64,000 nucleotides of DNA from Rhodobacteraceae bacterium CCMM004 (lineage in GTDB: Bacteria > Pseudomonadota > Alphaproteobacteria > Rhodobacterales > Rhodobacteraceae): positions 496,001 to 560,000 of the forward strand of contig RZWH01000002.1 of NCBI GenBank assembly GCA_004005435.1, given 5' to 3'. The position numbers and the translations under genes were made by a program. The notes under the pieces are model-generated. The model did no database searches. It had not been told where the DNA came from and saw only the letters and a list, made by a program, of their open reading frames with translations. Below are positions 26,388 through 38,608 of the stretch, one piece after another (position 1 is the stretch's first letter; the number at the start of each line of letters is the position of its first letter).

Positions 26388-26699
26388 ATGACCAAATCCA
26401 TGCCGGGCGCCGCCGGGGATCTCGCCGAACAGCATCCAGACATCTGGTCCGCCTACGCCGCCTTGGGGCAGGCGACGGCGGATTGCGGGCCGCTGACCGA
26501 CCGCGAGAAACGGCTGGTCAAGCTGGCCCTGGCCATCGGCGCGGGGTCCGAGGGCGCGGTGCATTCCCACACCCGGCGGGCCAAGGCCGAGGGCGTCGAG
26601 GCCGCGGCGATCATGCAGGTCGCGATGCTGGCCATCGGGCCCCTGGGTCTGCCCCGCGCCGTCGCGGCAAAGACCTGGATCGAAGACATCGACGACTGA
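26388..26699 (+). CDS. Carboxymuconolactone decarboxylase family protein
   Basis: A 103-residue helical protein of the CMD/AhpD-like family: LTDREKRLVKLALAIG (about 36-51), then VHSHTRRAKAEGV, then AAIMQVAMLAIGPLGLPRA. The CxxC peroxidase dithiol of AhpD is replaced (VHSH), so it is not a classic AhpD reductase. It has a strong ribosome binding site (AAGGAG) and follows the FNR-type regulator by 10 bases, so the two are probably co-transcribed. Small CMD proteins are seen beside nar regulators, but their role there is unknown. Confidence 0.85.
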   Translation: MTKSMPGAAGDLAEQHPDIWSAYAALGQATADCGPLTDREKRLVKLALAIGAGSEGAVHSHTRRAKAEGVEAAAIMQVAMLAIGPLGLPRAVAAKTWIEDIDD

Positions 26700-26851
26700 G
26701 CCGCGGCTCCTCCGCAACCGCCGGCCCGGGCGGCGTCTCCCGTTTCGGGGATCGAATCCCGCCCTGGCCGCGTTCGGTGACGAAACCGGCCCCGACGTCA
26801 TAGGGCGCCCCAGGCCGGTTCGCTGCTTGTGTGTTGGTGTGGGGGGTCGTC

Positions 26852-28504
26852 ATGGTCCGGATTTTCCGTCTGCTGTCGTTCGCTGGAGTCGCCGTCGCGA
26901 CCGTCGCCGGAGCCGCCCTGGCCCAAGACCCCCCGCCCCCGGACAGCGGCGACACCGCCACCGTCGCCGGACTGACGGCCCTGGCCGAAGAGCTGCTCGC
27001 CGCCCCCGACGCGCCCGAACCGGTGGAGACCGGCGACGTGCTGATCGAGGCGGTGCTCACCCCGGACACCGGCGGCCTGGAGGCGGTGCGCCAGCGCGGC
27101 TATCTGCGCATGGCGGTCGCGCCCGATCCGCTGATGATCGCCTTCGACGGCGAGGCGGGCGTGGGCGTCGCCATGATCCTGGCCCAGGAAATGGAGAAAT
27201 ACCTGGCCGGCCTGCCCGATGCGGGCGAGACGCCCACCGTCGTGGTGCCGACGCCGACCCCGCGCTCCGTGATCGCCGAGCGGGTCGCCGAGGGCCTGAG
27301 CGACTTCACCACCCTCACCGTCACCCGCGCCGAGGAGAACCCGGCGCTGACCTATACCCGCCCGCTGATCCGGGATGTGAACGACGTGCCGGTGCTGGGG
27401 GCCGAAATCGCAGGGGTCGAGACGCTGGACGACCTCGTCGGCATCCCCGTTTACGTGTCCGAGGGGAGCCGCTACGAGGCGAACCTGCGCCGCCTGAACG
27501 CCAACCGCGCCCGCGATGGCAAGGCGCCTCTGACGGTCAAGTTCGTGGACGCGCGCCTCGACGACTACGACCTGATCGAAATGGTCGAGATCGGGTTGAT
27601 CCCGGCCACGGTGGCCACCGACTTCAAGGCGACGTTCTGGAACACGGTCTATACCTCGGTCGACGTGCGCACCGACCTCGAATTGACCGCGGACGGCCGC
27701 ATCGCCTGGGCGCTCCGGGCCGACAACCCCGAGCTGTCGGAGGCGATCGACGGGTTCGCCGAGATCGCCAAGAAGGGCACGCTTCTGGGTAACATCGTGC
27801 TGAAACGCTATGCCAGCTCGGCGGACTGGATCGAGAACCTGGGCACCGACGACGCCCGGATCCGCATCGACGAGGTCGGGCCGGTGATCGACAGATACGC
27901 CCGCGAATACGCCTTCGAGCCTGAACTGGTGCTGGCCCAGGCCTATCAGGAATCGCGCCTCGACCAGACCAAGACCAGCCATGTGGGCGCCATCGGGGTG
28001 ATGCAGGTCATGCCCGCCACCGCCGCCGACCCCGTGGTCGGGATCCCCGACGTCAGCGGGCTCGACGACAACGTCCGCGCGGGGGTCAAGTATCTGCGCT
28101 GGCTGCGCGACACCTTCTTCGACGACCCCGAGATCGCGCCGCTGGACCAGACGCTTCTGTCCTTCGCCGCCTACAACGCCGGACCCGGCGGGGTGAAGCG
28201 GGCGCGCGCCAAGGCCCGCGAGATGGGCCTCGACCCGAACGTGTGGTTCGAGAACGTGGAGATGGCGATCCAGCAATCGGTGAGCCGCGAACCGGCGGTC
28301 TACGTCCGCAACATCTTCAAATACTATGTCTCCTACCGCCTCTTGCAGGAACTGGAGGCCGACGCCGAGGCGGCGCGTGGCGAGATCGACGCGCTGCCCG
28401 ACGACATCTCGGACCTGCCGCCCCTCGACCGCGCCGCGGCGCTGGAGGATCTGACCGGCATCGTCGTGGGCGGCGCCGGAGAGGATATGGCCGCCGCCGA
28501 CTGA
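26852..28504 (+). CDS. MltF-like lytic transglycosylase with solute-binding domain
   Basis: A 550-residue envelope protein. A signal peptide (MVRIFRLLSFAGVAVATVAG, cleavage after AALAQ) is followed by a periplasmic SBP_bac_3-like domain (about residues 60-300, YLRMAVAPDPLMIAFDGEAG) and a C-terminal SLT lysozyme-like domain (about 335-465) with catalytic Glu in AYQESRLD and motifs GAIGVMQVMPATA and SFAAYNAGPGGV. Enzymes of this build cleave peptidoglycan to 1,6-anhydro products. The ATG at 26852 was chosen because it directly starts the signal peptide after a G-rich ribosome site; seven further codons are open upstream. Confidence 0.9.
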   Translation: MVRIFRLLSFAGVAVATVAGAALAQDPPPPDSGDTATVAGLTALAEELLAAPDAPEPVETGDVLIEAVLTPDTGGLEAVRQRGYLRMAVAPDPLMIAFDGEAGVGVAMILAQEMEKYLAGLPDAGETPTVVVPTPTPRSVIAERVAEGLSDFTTLTVTRAEENPALTYTRPLIRDVNDVPVLGAEIAGVETLDDLVGIPVYVSEGSRYEANLRRLNANRARDGKAPLTVKFVDARLDDYDLIEMVEIGLIPATVATDFKATFWNTVYTSVDVRTDLELTADGRIAWALRADNPELSEAIDGFAEIAKKGTLLGNIVLKRYASSADWIENLGTDDARIRIDEVGPVIDRYAREYAFEPELVLAQAYQESRLDQTKTSHVGAIGVMQVMPATAADPVVGIPDVSGLDDNVRAGVKYLRWLRDTFFDDPEIAPLDQTLLSFAAYNAGPGGVKRARAKAREMGLDPNVWFENVEMAIQQSVSREPAVYVRNIFKYYVSYRLLQELEADAEAARGEIDALPDDISDLPPLDRAAALEDLTGIVVGGAGEDMAAAD

Positions 28505-28588
28505 GTCCTCGCACCCCCGCGCGGGCGCACCCATGGCGGGGCCGTCGCGCCTGGGCTAGGCTCGGCCCGACGGCGAGGGAGGCGGCCC

Positions 28589-29749
28589 ATGGACTTTGCC
28601 CTGAGCGACGAGCAGGAGATGATCGTCGCCACCGTGCGACGGTTCGTCGAGACCGAGATCTATCCCCATGAGGCCGAGGTGGAGCGCACCGGGAAGGTCC
28701 CGCGCGACCTGGCCCGCGCGCTGCGGGACAAGGTCCTGGAAATGGGGTTCTACGCTTGCAACTTCGCCGAGGACGTTGGGGGCGCGGGGCTGAGCCATCT
28801 CGACTTCGCCCTGGTCGAGCGCGAACTGGGGCGCGGGTCCATGGCGCTCACCCATTTCTTCGGCCGGCCGCAGAACATCCTGATGGCCTGCACCGAGGAC
28901 CAGCGCGAGCGCTATCTCCTGCCCGCCGTGCGGGGCGAGCGGATGGATGCGCTGGCCATGACCGAACCCGACGCCGGATCCGACATCCGCTCTATGCGCT
29001 GCACCGCCACGCGCGACGGCGGCGACTGGGTGCTGAACGGCACCAAGCATTTCATTTCCGGCGCCGATCACGCCGACTTCTTCATCGTCTTCGTGGCCAC
29101 CGGCCTCGACGAGACCCCCCGCGGCCCGAAAAAGCGGATCACCTGTTTCCTGGTCGACCGCGGCCATCCGGGGTTCACCGTCCGAGACGGCTATCGCTCG
29201 GTCAGCCACCGCGGCTATGCCAACTGCATCCTCGACTTCGACGACTGCCGCCTGCCGGACGCGCAGGTCCTGGGCGCGGTCGATGGCGGCTTTGCGGTCA
29301 TGAACGAATGGCTCTACGCCACCCGGATCACCGTCGCGGCGATGAGCGTGGGACGCGCGCGGCGGGTGTTCGACCACGCCGTGGCCCACGCCGCCGAGCG
29401 GCAGCAGTTCGGCCGGCCCATCGCCGGGTTCCAGGGCGTGAGTTTCCAGATCGCCGACATGATCACCGAGATCGACGCGGCCGACTGGTTGACCCTCGCC
29501 GCCGCCGCCCGGCTGGACCGGGGGCTGCCCGCCAATCGCGAGATTGCGTCGGCCAAGCTCTACGCCACCGAGATGCTGGCGCGGGTGACCGACGCGACGC
29601 TGCAAATCCATGGCGGCATGGGCCTGATGGACGACCTGCCGATCGAGCGGTTCTGGCGCGACGCGCGGGTCGAACGGATCTGGGACGGCACCTCCGAGAT
29701 CCAGCGCCACATCATCGGGCGCGAGATCTTTCGCCCCCTGGGGGCCTGA
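28589..29749 (+). CDS. Acyl-CoA dehydrogenase family protein
   Basis: A 386-residue FAD enzyme that introduces a 2,3 double bond into an acyl-CoA. Motifs are MTEPDAGSDIRSM (about 130-142), FISGADHADFFIVF and the C-terminal signature QIHGGMGLMDDLPIERFWRDARVERIWDGTSEI (about 344-376). It overlaps no gene, but its stop is immediately followed by the ATG of the CoA ligase. In such operons the substrate can be a carnitine-derived acyl-CoA or crotonobetainyl-CoA-like compound; the specificity cannot be read from the sequence. Confidence 0.93.
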   Translation: MDFALSDEQEMIVATVRRFVETEIYPHEAEVERTGKVPRDLARALRDKVLEMGFYACNFAEDVGGAGLSHLDFALVERELGRGSMALTHFFGRPQNILMACTEDQRERYLLPAVRGERMDALAMTEPDAGSDIRSMRCTATRDGGDWVLNGTKHFISGADHADFFIVFVATGLDETPRGPKKRITCFLVDRGHPGFTVRDGYRSVSHRGYANCILDFDDCRLPDAQVLGAVDGGFAVMNEWLYATRITVAAMSVGRARRVFDHAVAHAAERQQFGRPIAGFQGVSFQIADMITEIDAADWLTLAAAARLDRGLPANREIASAKLYATEMLARVTDATLQIHGGMGLMDDLPIERFWRDARVERIWDGTSEIQRHIIGREIFRPLGA

Positions 29750-31783
29750 ATGGGGCCGCTGGCGCGGCTGCTGCGGCCGCGATCCGTGGCGGTGATCGGC
29801 GGCGGCGCCTGGGGCGCGAGCGTGGTGCGCGAGTGCCGCGCCATCGGCTTCGACGGGCCGGTCTGGCCGGTCCATCCCCACCGGGGCGAGGTCGGCGGCC
29901 TGGCGGCGGTGCCGTCCGTCGCGGACCTGCCGCAGGCACCCGACGCGGCCTTCGTCGGCGTCAACCGCACCGCCGCCGTCGACGTCGTCGCCGCCCTGGC
30001 CGCCCGCGGTGCGGGCGGCGCCGTCTGCTTCGCCGCGGGTTTCGGCGAGGCGGCGGCCGAGCTGCCCGACGGCCCCGCCCTTCAGGACCGGCTGGTCGCC
30101 GCCGCCGGGTCCATGCCGATCCTCGGGCCGAACTGCTATGGCTTCGTCAACGCCCTCGACGGCGCTGCGCTCTGGCCCGACCGCCACGGCTGCGAACGGG
30201 TCGACCGGGGCGTCGCCCTGATCTGCCAGTCCTCGAACATCGCCATCAACCTGACCATGCAGGCCCGCGCCCTGCCGCTCGCCTACGTCCTGACTGTGGG
30301 AAACCAGGCGCAGACCGACCTCGCCACTCTGGCCACGGCGCTCCTCGCTGACCCGCGGGTGACCGCGCTGGGGCTCTATGTCGAGGGGGTGGGCGATCTC
30401 GGCCGATTTCAGGCGATGGCCGCCGCCGCGCGGGCCCAGGGCACCCCTATCGTCGCACTCAAATCCGGGCTGTCGGGCGCCGCCCAGGCCGCCGCCATGT
30501 CCCACAGCGCCGCCCTGGCCGGGAGCGCGGCGGGCGCGCGGGCGCTGCTGGCGCGGCTGGGGATCGCCCAGGTCGAGAGCCTCCCCGCGCTCCTGGAGAC
30601 GCTAAAGCTCTTCCATGTGGCCGGACGCCTAAGGTCGGACCGCATCGCCGCCCTGTCCTGCTCGGGCGGCGAGGCGGGGCTGATCGCCGACGCGGCCCAG
30701 ATCGCGGGCGTGACCCTGCCGCCCCTCACCGACGCGCGCCGCGAGGCCCTGCGCGCCGTGCTCGGCCCCACCGTGGCCCTGGCCAACCCCCTGGACTACA
30801 ACACCCGCATCTGGGGCGACCGCGCCGCGCTCGGGCGCTGTTTTGCCGCGGCGATGGCGGGGGACGACCTGGCGCTGGGCGCCGTCGTGCTGGACGTGCC
30901 CCGCGGGCGCCCGGCACCCGATTGGGACCTGGTGGTCGACGCCGTGGCCGAGGTGCGCGCCGCCTGCGGCCGGCCCATGGCCCTGATCTCCACCCTGCCC
31001 GAAACCATGCCCGAGCCGGTGGCGCGGGCGGCGATGGACCGCGGGGTCGCGCCTCTCTCAGGCGTGCCCGAGGCCATGGCCGCCATCGCCGCCGCCGCCC
31101 GCCCCGTCCCGGCTGCCCCGCCCGCGCCGCTGATTCCGCCCGGCGCCGACGGCCCGGCCCGCCTGATCGGCGAGGCGGCGGCCAAGGCGGCGGTGGCCGC
31201 CCATGGCCTGCCAGTGCCCCGTGGCGCCACCGCCGCCAATCGGGAGGAGGCCGCCCGCGCCGCCGCCACGCTGCGCCCGCCCCTGGCGCTCAAGGGCATG
31301 GGTCACGCGCACAAGACCGACGCGGGCGCCGTGGCGCTGCACCTGTCCGGTCCCGCCGCGGTGGAGGCCGCGGCCGCGGCGCTGCCCCCCGGGCCTCTTC
31401 TGGTCGAAGAGATGGTGACGGGCGGGGTGGCCGAGCTGTTGCTGGGCGTCGTCCGCGACCCCGCGCACGGCTATCTCCTGACCCTCGGCGCGGGGGGCAC
31501 CCGGGCCGAGGTGATCGCCGACACCGCGCACCTCCTCCTCCCCGCCACGGCCGAGGAGATCGGGGCGGCGCTCGACGGTCTGCGCTGCGCCGCACTCCTG
31601 CGCGGGTGGCGCGGCGCCCCCGCCGCCGACCGCGCCGCCGCCGTGGCCGCAGTCCTGGCGCTCCAGGCCTATGTCGTCGCCCACGCCCCTGCGCTGGCCG
31701 AAGTCGAGATCAACCCCCTCATCTGCACCCCCGCCGGCGCGGTTGCCGCCGACGCCCTGATCCGTATGGGAGACCCGCCATGA
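29750..31783 (+). CDS. Acetate/acyl-CoA ligase family protein (NDP-forming type)
   Basis: A 677-residue protein with the fused alpha-beta order of ADP-forming acyl-CoA synthetases: an N-terminal CoA-binding Rossmann domain (RSVAVIGGGAWGASVVRECRAIGFDGPVWPV), a succinyl-CoA-ligase-like domain (SMPILGPNCYGFVN; phosphohistidine-type region QAAAMSHSAALAG, His about 250) and a C-terminal ATP-grasp domain (from about 465; ALKGMGHAHKTDAGAV, EVEINPLI). It begins the base after the acyl-CoA dehydrogenase stop and overlaps the following hydratase gene by 4 bases, so the three are one operon. Confidence 0.88.
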   Translation: MGPLARLLRPRSVAVIGGGAWGASVVRECRAIGFDGPVWPVHPHRGEVGGLAAVPSVADLPQAPDAAFVGVNRTAAVDVVAALAARGAGGAVCFAAGFGEAAAELPDGPALQDRLVAAAGSMPILGPNCYGFVNALDGAALWPDRHGCERVDRGVALICQSSNIAINLTMQARALPLAYVLTVGNQAQTDLATLATALLADPRVTALGLYVEGVGDLGRFQAMAAAARAQGTPIVALKSGLSGAAQAAAMSHSAALAGSAAGARALLARLGIAQVESLPALLETLKLFHVAGRLRSDRIAALSCSGGEAGLIADAAQIAGVTLPPLTDARREALRAVLGPTVALANPLDYNTRIWGDRAALGRCFAAAMAGDDLALGAVVLDVPRGRPAPDWDLVVDAVAEVRAACGRPMALISTLPETMPEPVARAAMDRGVAPLSGVPEAMAAIAAAARPVPAAPPAPLIPPGADGPARLIGEAAAKAAVAAHGLPVPRGATAANREEAARAAATLRPPLALKGMGHAHKTDAGAVALHLSGPAAVEAAAAALPPGPLLVEEMVTGGVAELLLGVVRDPAHGYLLTLGAGGTRAEVIADTAHLLLPATAEEIGAALDGLRCAALLRGWRGAPAADRAAAVAAVLALQAYVVAHAPALAEVEINPLICTPAGAVAADALIRMGDPP

Positions 31784-32565
31784 CCCCCAGCCCCGTCCGA
31801 ACCCACCGCCGCGGTCACGTCCTGGAGGTCACGCTGGACCGGCCCAAGGCCAACGCCATCGACCTCGCCACTTCGCGCGAGATGGGCGAGGTCTTCACCG
31901 CCTTTCGCGACGATCCCGACCTCAGGGTCGCGGTGCTGACCGGTGGCGGGGACAAGTTCTTCTGCGCCGGCTGGGACCTGAAGGCCGCCGCCGACGGCGA
32001 TGCAGTGGACGGCGACTATGGCAAGGGCGGCTTCGGCGGGCTCCAAGAACTGCGGGGTCTGAACAAACCTGTGATCGCCGCGATCAACGGCATCGCCTGC
32101 GGCGGCGGGCTGGAACTGGCGCTCTCTGCCGATATCCTGCTGGCCGCCGAGCACGCCAGCTTTGCCCTGCCCGAGATCCGGTCGGGGACGGTGGCCGATG
32201 CCGCGACGCTGCGCCTGCCCCGCCGCATCCCCTATCACATCGCCCTGGAGATGCTGTTCACCGGCCGCTGGATCGACGCCGAGGAGGCCCATCGCTGGGG
32301 CCTGGTGAACCGGATCCTGCCGGCCGCCGATCTCATGGACGCCACCCGCGCCCTGGCCGACGAGCTGGCCGCCGGGCCGCCCCTGGTCTTTGCCGCGATC
32401 AAGGAGATCGTGCGCGAGGCCGAGGATCTGAAGTTCCAGGACGCGCTGAACCGCATCACGCGCAGCCAGTTCGAGACGGTCGAGCGGCTCTATCGATCCG
32501 AGGACCAAAAGGAGGGCGCGCGCGCTTTCGCGGAAAAGCGCGATCCGGTCTGGCGTGGCCGCTGA
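31780..32565 (+). CDS. caiD: Enoyl-CoA hydratase/isomerase, carnitinyl-CoA dehydratase-like
   Basis: A 261-residue crotonase-fold enzyme. The oxyanion-hole segments are FFCAGWDLKAAA (about 63-74) and NGIACGGGLELALSADILLAAE (about 104-125), followed by FALPEIRSGTVAD. This resembles CaiD, which interconverts L-carnitinyl-CoA and crotonobetainyl-CoA, and the clustering with an acyl-CoA dehydrogenase and CoA ligase supports a carnitine-type pathway. A general enoyl-CoA hydratase remains possible. It overlaps the ligase gene by 4 bases (ATGA). Confidence 0.85.
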   Translation: MTPSPVRTHRRGHVLEVTLDRPKANAIDLATSREMGEVFTAFRDDPDLRVAVLTGGGDKFFCAGWDLKAAADGDAVDGDYGKGGFGGLQELRGLNKPVIAAINGIACGGGLELALSADILLAAEHASFALPEIRSGTVADAATLRLPRRIPYHIALEMLFTGRWIDAEEAHRWGLVNRILPAADLMDATRALADELAAGPPLVFAAIKEIVREAEDLKFQDALNRITRSQFETVERLYRSEDQKEGARAFAEKRDPVWRGR

Positions 32566-32585
32566 GGCCCGATGAGGAAGAGGGT

Positions 32586-32661
<76 letters not shown>

Positions 32662-32773
32662 ACTGCGGCGAGGAAATGGCCCATCGCAGGCTGGGTGTCA
32701 AGCGGGCGGCTTGGCGGTGGGCGGGCGGGACGCTAGGTCTTGGCCGGCACCGCCAGCGAGGAACCGCACTGCC

Positions 32774-34063
32774 ATGATCTCGACCTTTCTCTACCGCCTG
32801 AAACAGCTCTCTCGGCGGCTGTGGATTCGCGCGGCGCTGATCTCGGTGCTGGCGGTGGTGGTCCTCTACCTGGCGCCGCTCGCGAACCGGGTGCTGCCCC
32901 GCAACTTCCTCGACCGGATCGACGTCGGCGCGGTGCAGAGCCTCGTCGACATCCTCGCCAACTCGATGCTGGCGGTCACGACGTTCTCGCTCACCGTGAT
33001 GGTGACGGCGCACTTCTCGGCCTCGTCCCAGGCCACGCCGCGGGCGCACCGCATCCTGCGCAGCGACACCCGCACGCAGACGGTGCTGGCGACGTTCATC
33101 GGCGCCTTCGTCTATGCGCTGGTGTCCGAGGTGTTCCTCCAGACCGGGATTCTGCGGGAGGAGAGCCTGGCGGCCGCCTATGTGGTAACGCTCCTGGTGC
33201 TGGCGCTGGTGATCGTGGCGATCCTGCGCTGGATCGAGCATCTGTCGCGCCTGGGCAGCATGGAAGAGACCACGCGCCGGGTCGAAGAGGCCGCGCGGGC
33301 GGCGATCCGGCGGCGCAACGCCCATCCCTATCTGGGCGGCCATCCCCTGCGCCATCCGGGCCAAATCCCCGAGGACGCCCACAGCGTGGCTGCGCCGCGC
33401 AGCGGGTTCGTTCAGTTGGTGGACAGCGACCGCCTGAACACCCTGGCGCAAAAGCGGGGCGGGGCGGTCTATCTGGCCGCGGGACCGGGCGACTGGGTGC
33501 GGGCCGGGGCGCCCATCGCCTCGGTCTCGGGGCCGGGGCTGGACGACGAGGAGGAGCGCGCGTTCACCGACGCGATTACCCTCGGCGACACCCGCACCTT
33601 CGTCCAGGACGCCGAATTCGGCCTGACGGTTCTGGCCGAGATCGCCCAGCGCGCGCTGTCGCCGGGGCTGAACGATCCGCGGACGGCGGCGGACGTGATC
33701 GCGCGCATCGTGACCCTGCTGCTCGACATGACGCCCGAGGCGGCGCCGGACGCGCCAGAGGCGCCGCATGTCTACGCCCTGCCGCTGCCGGTCTCGCCGC
33801 TGCTGATGAACAGCCTCGATCCCATCGCCCGGGATGGCGCCGCCATGGTCGAAGTCCAGATGCACATCCAGGCGGCCCTGGGCCACCTGGCGCAGCATCG
33901 CCACCCCGAGGTGGCCGAGGCGGCGCGCATCGTCTCGCGCCGGGCGATGGCCTATGCCGAGGCTGGCTTGCAGCTGGAAGAGGACATCGCCCGCACCCGC
34001 GCCCTGGCGCCGGTGCCAAACGCCGCGCCGGCCGCCCGCGCTGGCGCCGGCCCGGCGATCTGA
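32774..34063 (+). CDS. DUF2254 family membrane protein
   Basis: A 429-residue inner-membrane protein with four N-terminal hydrophobic segments (about 20-40, 60-80, 108-128, 135-160) and a large cytoplasmic C-terminal part. Family-typical stretches are SMLAVTTFSLTVMV and FGLTVLAEIAQRALSPGLNDPRTA (about 278-301). The function of DUF2254 proteins is not established. The ATG at 32774 gives the expected N-terminus. It is followed by two strong palindromes that separate it from the converging gcvP. Confidence 0.88.
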   Translation: MISTFLYRLKQLSRRLWIRAALISVLAVVVLYLAPLANRVLPRNFLDRIDVGAVQSLVDILANSMLAVTTFSLTVMVTAHFSASSQATPRAHRILRSDTRTQTVLATFIGAFVYALVSEVFLQTGILREESLAAAYVVTLLVLALVIVAILRWIEHLSRLGSMEETTRRVEEAARAAIRRRNAHPYLGGHPLRHPGQIPEDAHSVAAPRSGFVQLVDSDRLNTLAQKRGGAVYLAAGPGDWVRAGAPIASVSGPGLDDEEERAFTDAITLGDTRTFVQDAEFGLTVLAEIAQRALSPGLNDPRTAADVIARIVTLLLDMTPEAAPDAPEAPHVYALPLPVSPLLMNSLDPIARDGAAMVEVQMHIQAALGHLAQHRHPEVAEAARIVSRRAMAYAEAGLQLEEDIARTRALAPVPNAAPAARAGAGPAI

Positions 34064-34079
34064 CCGGCACCGCCCGGCA

Positions 34080-34125
34080 CGATCTTTCGACGAAAGATCG
34101 CAGAAAATCTTCGTCGAAGATTTTC
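34080..34125. repeat. Pair of perfect CGA-type palindromes
   Basis: Two adjacent perfect inverted repeats: 34080-34100 (10-base arms around a central A) and 34103-34125 (11-base arms GAAAATCTTCG and CGAAGATTTTC). They sit between the ends of the DUF2254 gene and gcvP and could end both transcripts. They belong to the same family as the pair at 37000-37044 and the single copy at 60735. Confidence 0.85.
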
Positions 34126-34129
34126 GTCC

Positions 34130-36976
<2,847 letters not shown>

Positions 36977-36999
36977 GGCGCGTCCTCGGAGTCGGGCGA

Positions 37000-37044
37000 C
37001 GAATTTTCGCCGAAAATTCGATGCGATTTTTCGGCGAAAAATCG
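37000..37044. repeat. Pair of perfect CGA-type palindromes between gcvH and gcvP
   Basis: Two 21-base perfect inverted repeats, each with 10-base arms and one central base: 37000-37020 (arms CGAATTTTCG and CGAAAATTCG) and 37024-37044 (arms CGATTTTTCG and CGAAAAATCG). The second shares arms exactly with the copy inside xdhA. Within an operon they may set mRNA decay or attenuation between gcvH and gcvP. Confidence 0.85.
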
Positions 37045-37052
37045 GCTCTGGG

Positions 37053-37421
37053 TCAGATGAAGTCCTTGTAGGCGGCTTCGTCCATCATCGCGTCGAGCGT
37101 GGACATGTCGTCGACCTTCATCTTGAAGAACCACCCGGCGCCCAGAGGATCCTCGTTCACCAGGGCCGGGTTCTCGACGATGGCTCCGTTGACCTCGATG
37201 ATCTCGCCGTCGACCGGCGCCATGATGTCCGAGGCGGCCTTGACGCTCTCGATCACCACGACCTCGTCGTCCTTGGCCACCGTCTTGCCCTCTTCGGGCA
37301 GTTCGACGAAGACCAGATCGCCCAACTGCGTCGCGGCGTGTTCGGTGATGCCCACGACGACCACATCCGGCCCCTCCTCGGGATCGGGGCGCAGCCATTC
37401 GTGCTCTTCGGTGTATTTCAT
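37053..37421 (-). CDS. gcvH: Glycine cleavage system H protein
   Basis: The lipoyl carrier that shuttles the aminomethyl intermediate between GcvP and GcvT. The 122-residue sequence has the expected biotinyl-lipoyl fold, with the lipoylated Lys in [21 protein letters not shown] (about residue 63). Signature segments are YTEEHEWL at the N-terminus and [10 protein letters not shown] near the C-terminus. It lies 19 bases after gcvT in the riboswitch-controlled operon. Confidence 0.97.
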   Translation of the reverse strand: MKYTEEHEWLRPDPEEGPDVVVVGITEHAATQLGDLVFVELPEEGKTVAKDDEVVVIESVKAASDIMAPVDGEIIEVNGAIVENPALVNEDPLGAGWFFKMKVDDMSTLDAMMDEAAYKDFI

Positions 37422-37440
37422 CTGACGTTCCCTCGTTCAG

Positions 37441-38559
37441 CTATCGTTTGAACCCAGCGGCGCGGAAGGGCAGCGCGGCCACATCGACGGGCAACCGCCG
37501 CCCGCGCACCTCGCCCCAGAGCCGCGTGCCGACCTCGGCCAGCGCGGTGGGAACGTATCCCATGGCCACCGGGGTTCCGACGGAGGGGCCGAACGCGCCC
37601 GAGGTCACCGCGCCCACCGGGTCGGCATCGTCCTCTGCGGCGAAGATCGGCGTGCCGTCGCGCATCGGCGCGCGCCCCTCGGGCCGCAGACCGACGCGCC
37701 GCCGTCCGGCACCCGCCTCCAACTCGCGCAGAATGCGCTCGGCGCCGGGAAATCCGCCCGCCCGCGCCCCACCCGGGCGCCGCGCCTTGCCGATGGACCA
37801 ACTCAGGGCGGCCTCCACCGGGGTCGTCGTCGTGTCGATGTCGTTGCCGTAGAGGCACAAGCCCGCCTCCAACCGCAGGCTGTCGCGGGCGCCGAGGCCG
37901 ATGGGCTCGACCGCGGCGAGGTCCAGGAGCGGTCCGGCGAACTCTTCCGCCGCGCCCTCGGCAACCGAGATCTCAAAGCCGTCCTCGCCGGTATAGCCCG
38001 AGCGCGAGATCCACAGCGGCCCCCAGTTCGACGGCAGGACGGCCACGTCCATGAACCGCATCGCCGCCGCGTCCGGCACCAGCGCGGCCACCGCCGCCTC
38101 GGCCCCCGGCCCCTGCACCGCGATCAGCGCGCGGTCCGTCACCTCCTCGACCTCGCAGCCGGTCAGGTGCGCGCGCATGTGCGCGATGTCGTGCGCCTTG
38201 CGCGCCGCATTCACCACCAGGAACAGGTGGTCGCCGCGGTTGGCGACCATCAGGTCGTCGAGGATCCCGCCATCGGCGTCGGTGAAGACCGCATACCGCT
38301 GCCGCCCCGCGCCCAGCCCGACGATGTCGGCGGGCACCAGTCGCTCCAGCGCCGCCGCGGCCCCGTCCCCGCGGACGATCACCTGGCCCATGTGGCTGAC
38401 GTCGAAGAGACCGGCCGCGGCGCGGCAGTGCAGATGCTCCTTCATCACGCCCAACGGGTATTGCACGGGCATCGTGTAGCCTGCGAACGGCACCATCCGC
38501 GCACCCAGCGCCCTGTGCAGCTCGGTCAGCGGCGTCTCCAGCAGATCGTCGTCGGCCAT
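37441..38559 (-). CDS. gcvT: Aminomethyltransferase, T protein
   Basis: GcvT transfers the methylene group from aminomethyl-lipoyl-GcvH to tetrahydrofolate, releasing ammonia. The 372-residue sequence shows MVPFAGYTMPVQYP, AGLFDVSHMGQ, the conserved SRSGYTGEDGFEI (about 189-201) and GLGARDSLRLEAGLCLYGNDID (about 224-245). The ATG at 38559 follows GGAGGG; 11 more codons are open upstream. It is the first gene after the tandem glycine riboswitch. Confidence 0.96.
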   Translation of the reverse strand: MADDDLLETPLTELHRALGARMVPFAGYTMPVQYPLGVMKEHLHCRAAAGLFDVSHMGQVIVRGDGAAAALERLVPADIVGLGAGRQRYAVFTDADGGILDDLMVANRGDHLFLVVNAARKAHDIAHMRAHLTGCEVEEVTDRALIAVQGPGAEAAVAALVPDAAAMRFMDVAVLPSNWGPLWISRSGYTGEDGFEISVAEGAAEEFAGPLLDLAAVEPIGLGARDSLRLEAGLCLYGNDIDTTTTPVEAALSWSIGKARRPGGARAGGFPGAERILRELEAGAGRRRVGLRPEGRAPMRDGTPIFAAEDDADPVGAVTSGAFGPSVGTPVAMGYVPTALAEVGTRLWGEVRGRRLPVDVAALPFRAAGFKR

Positions 38560-38608
38560 CGGCCCTCCGGCATTCGACAGCGGGCGCGCCAACCGCGCCC
38601 GTTCAAAT

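Noticed and set aside
34080-34125. CRISPR array
   Set aside because: There are only two adjacent palindromes, with no regularly spaced unique spacers and no cas genes nearby.
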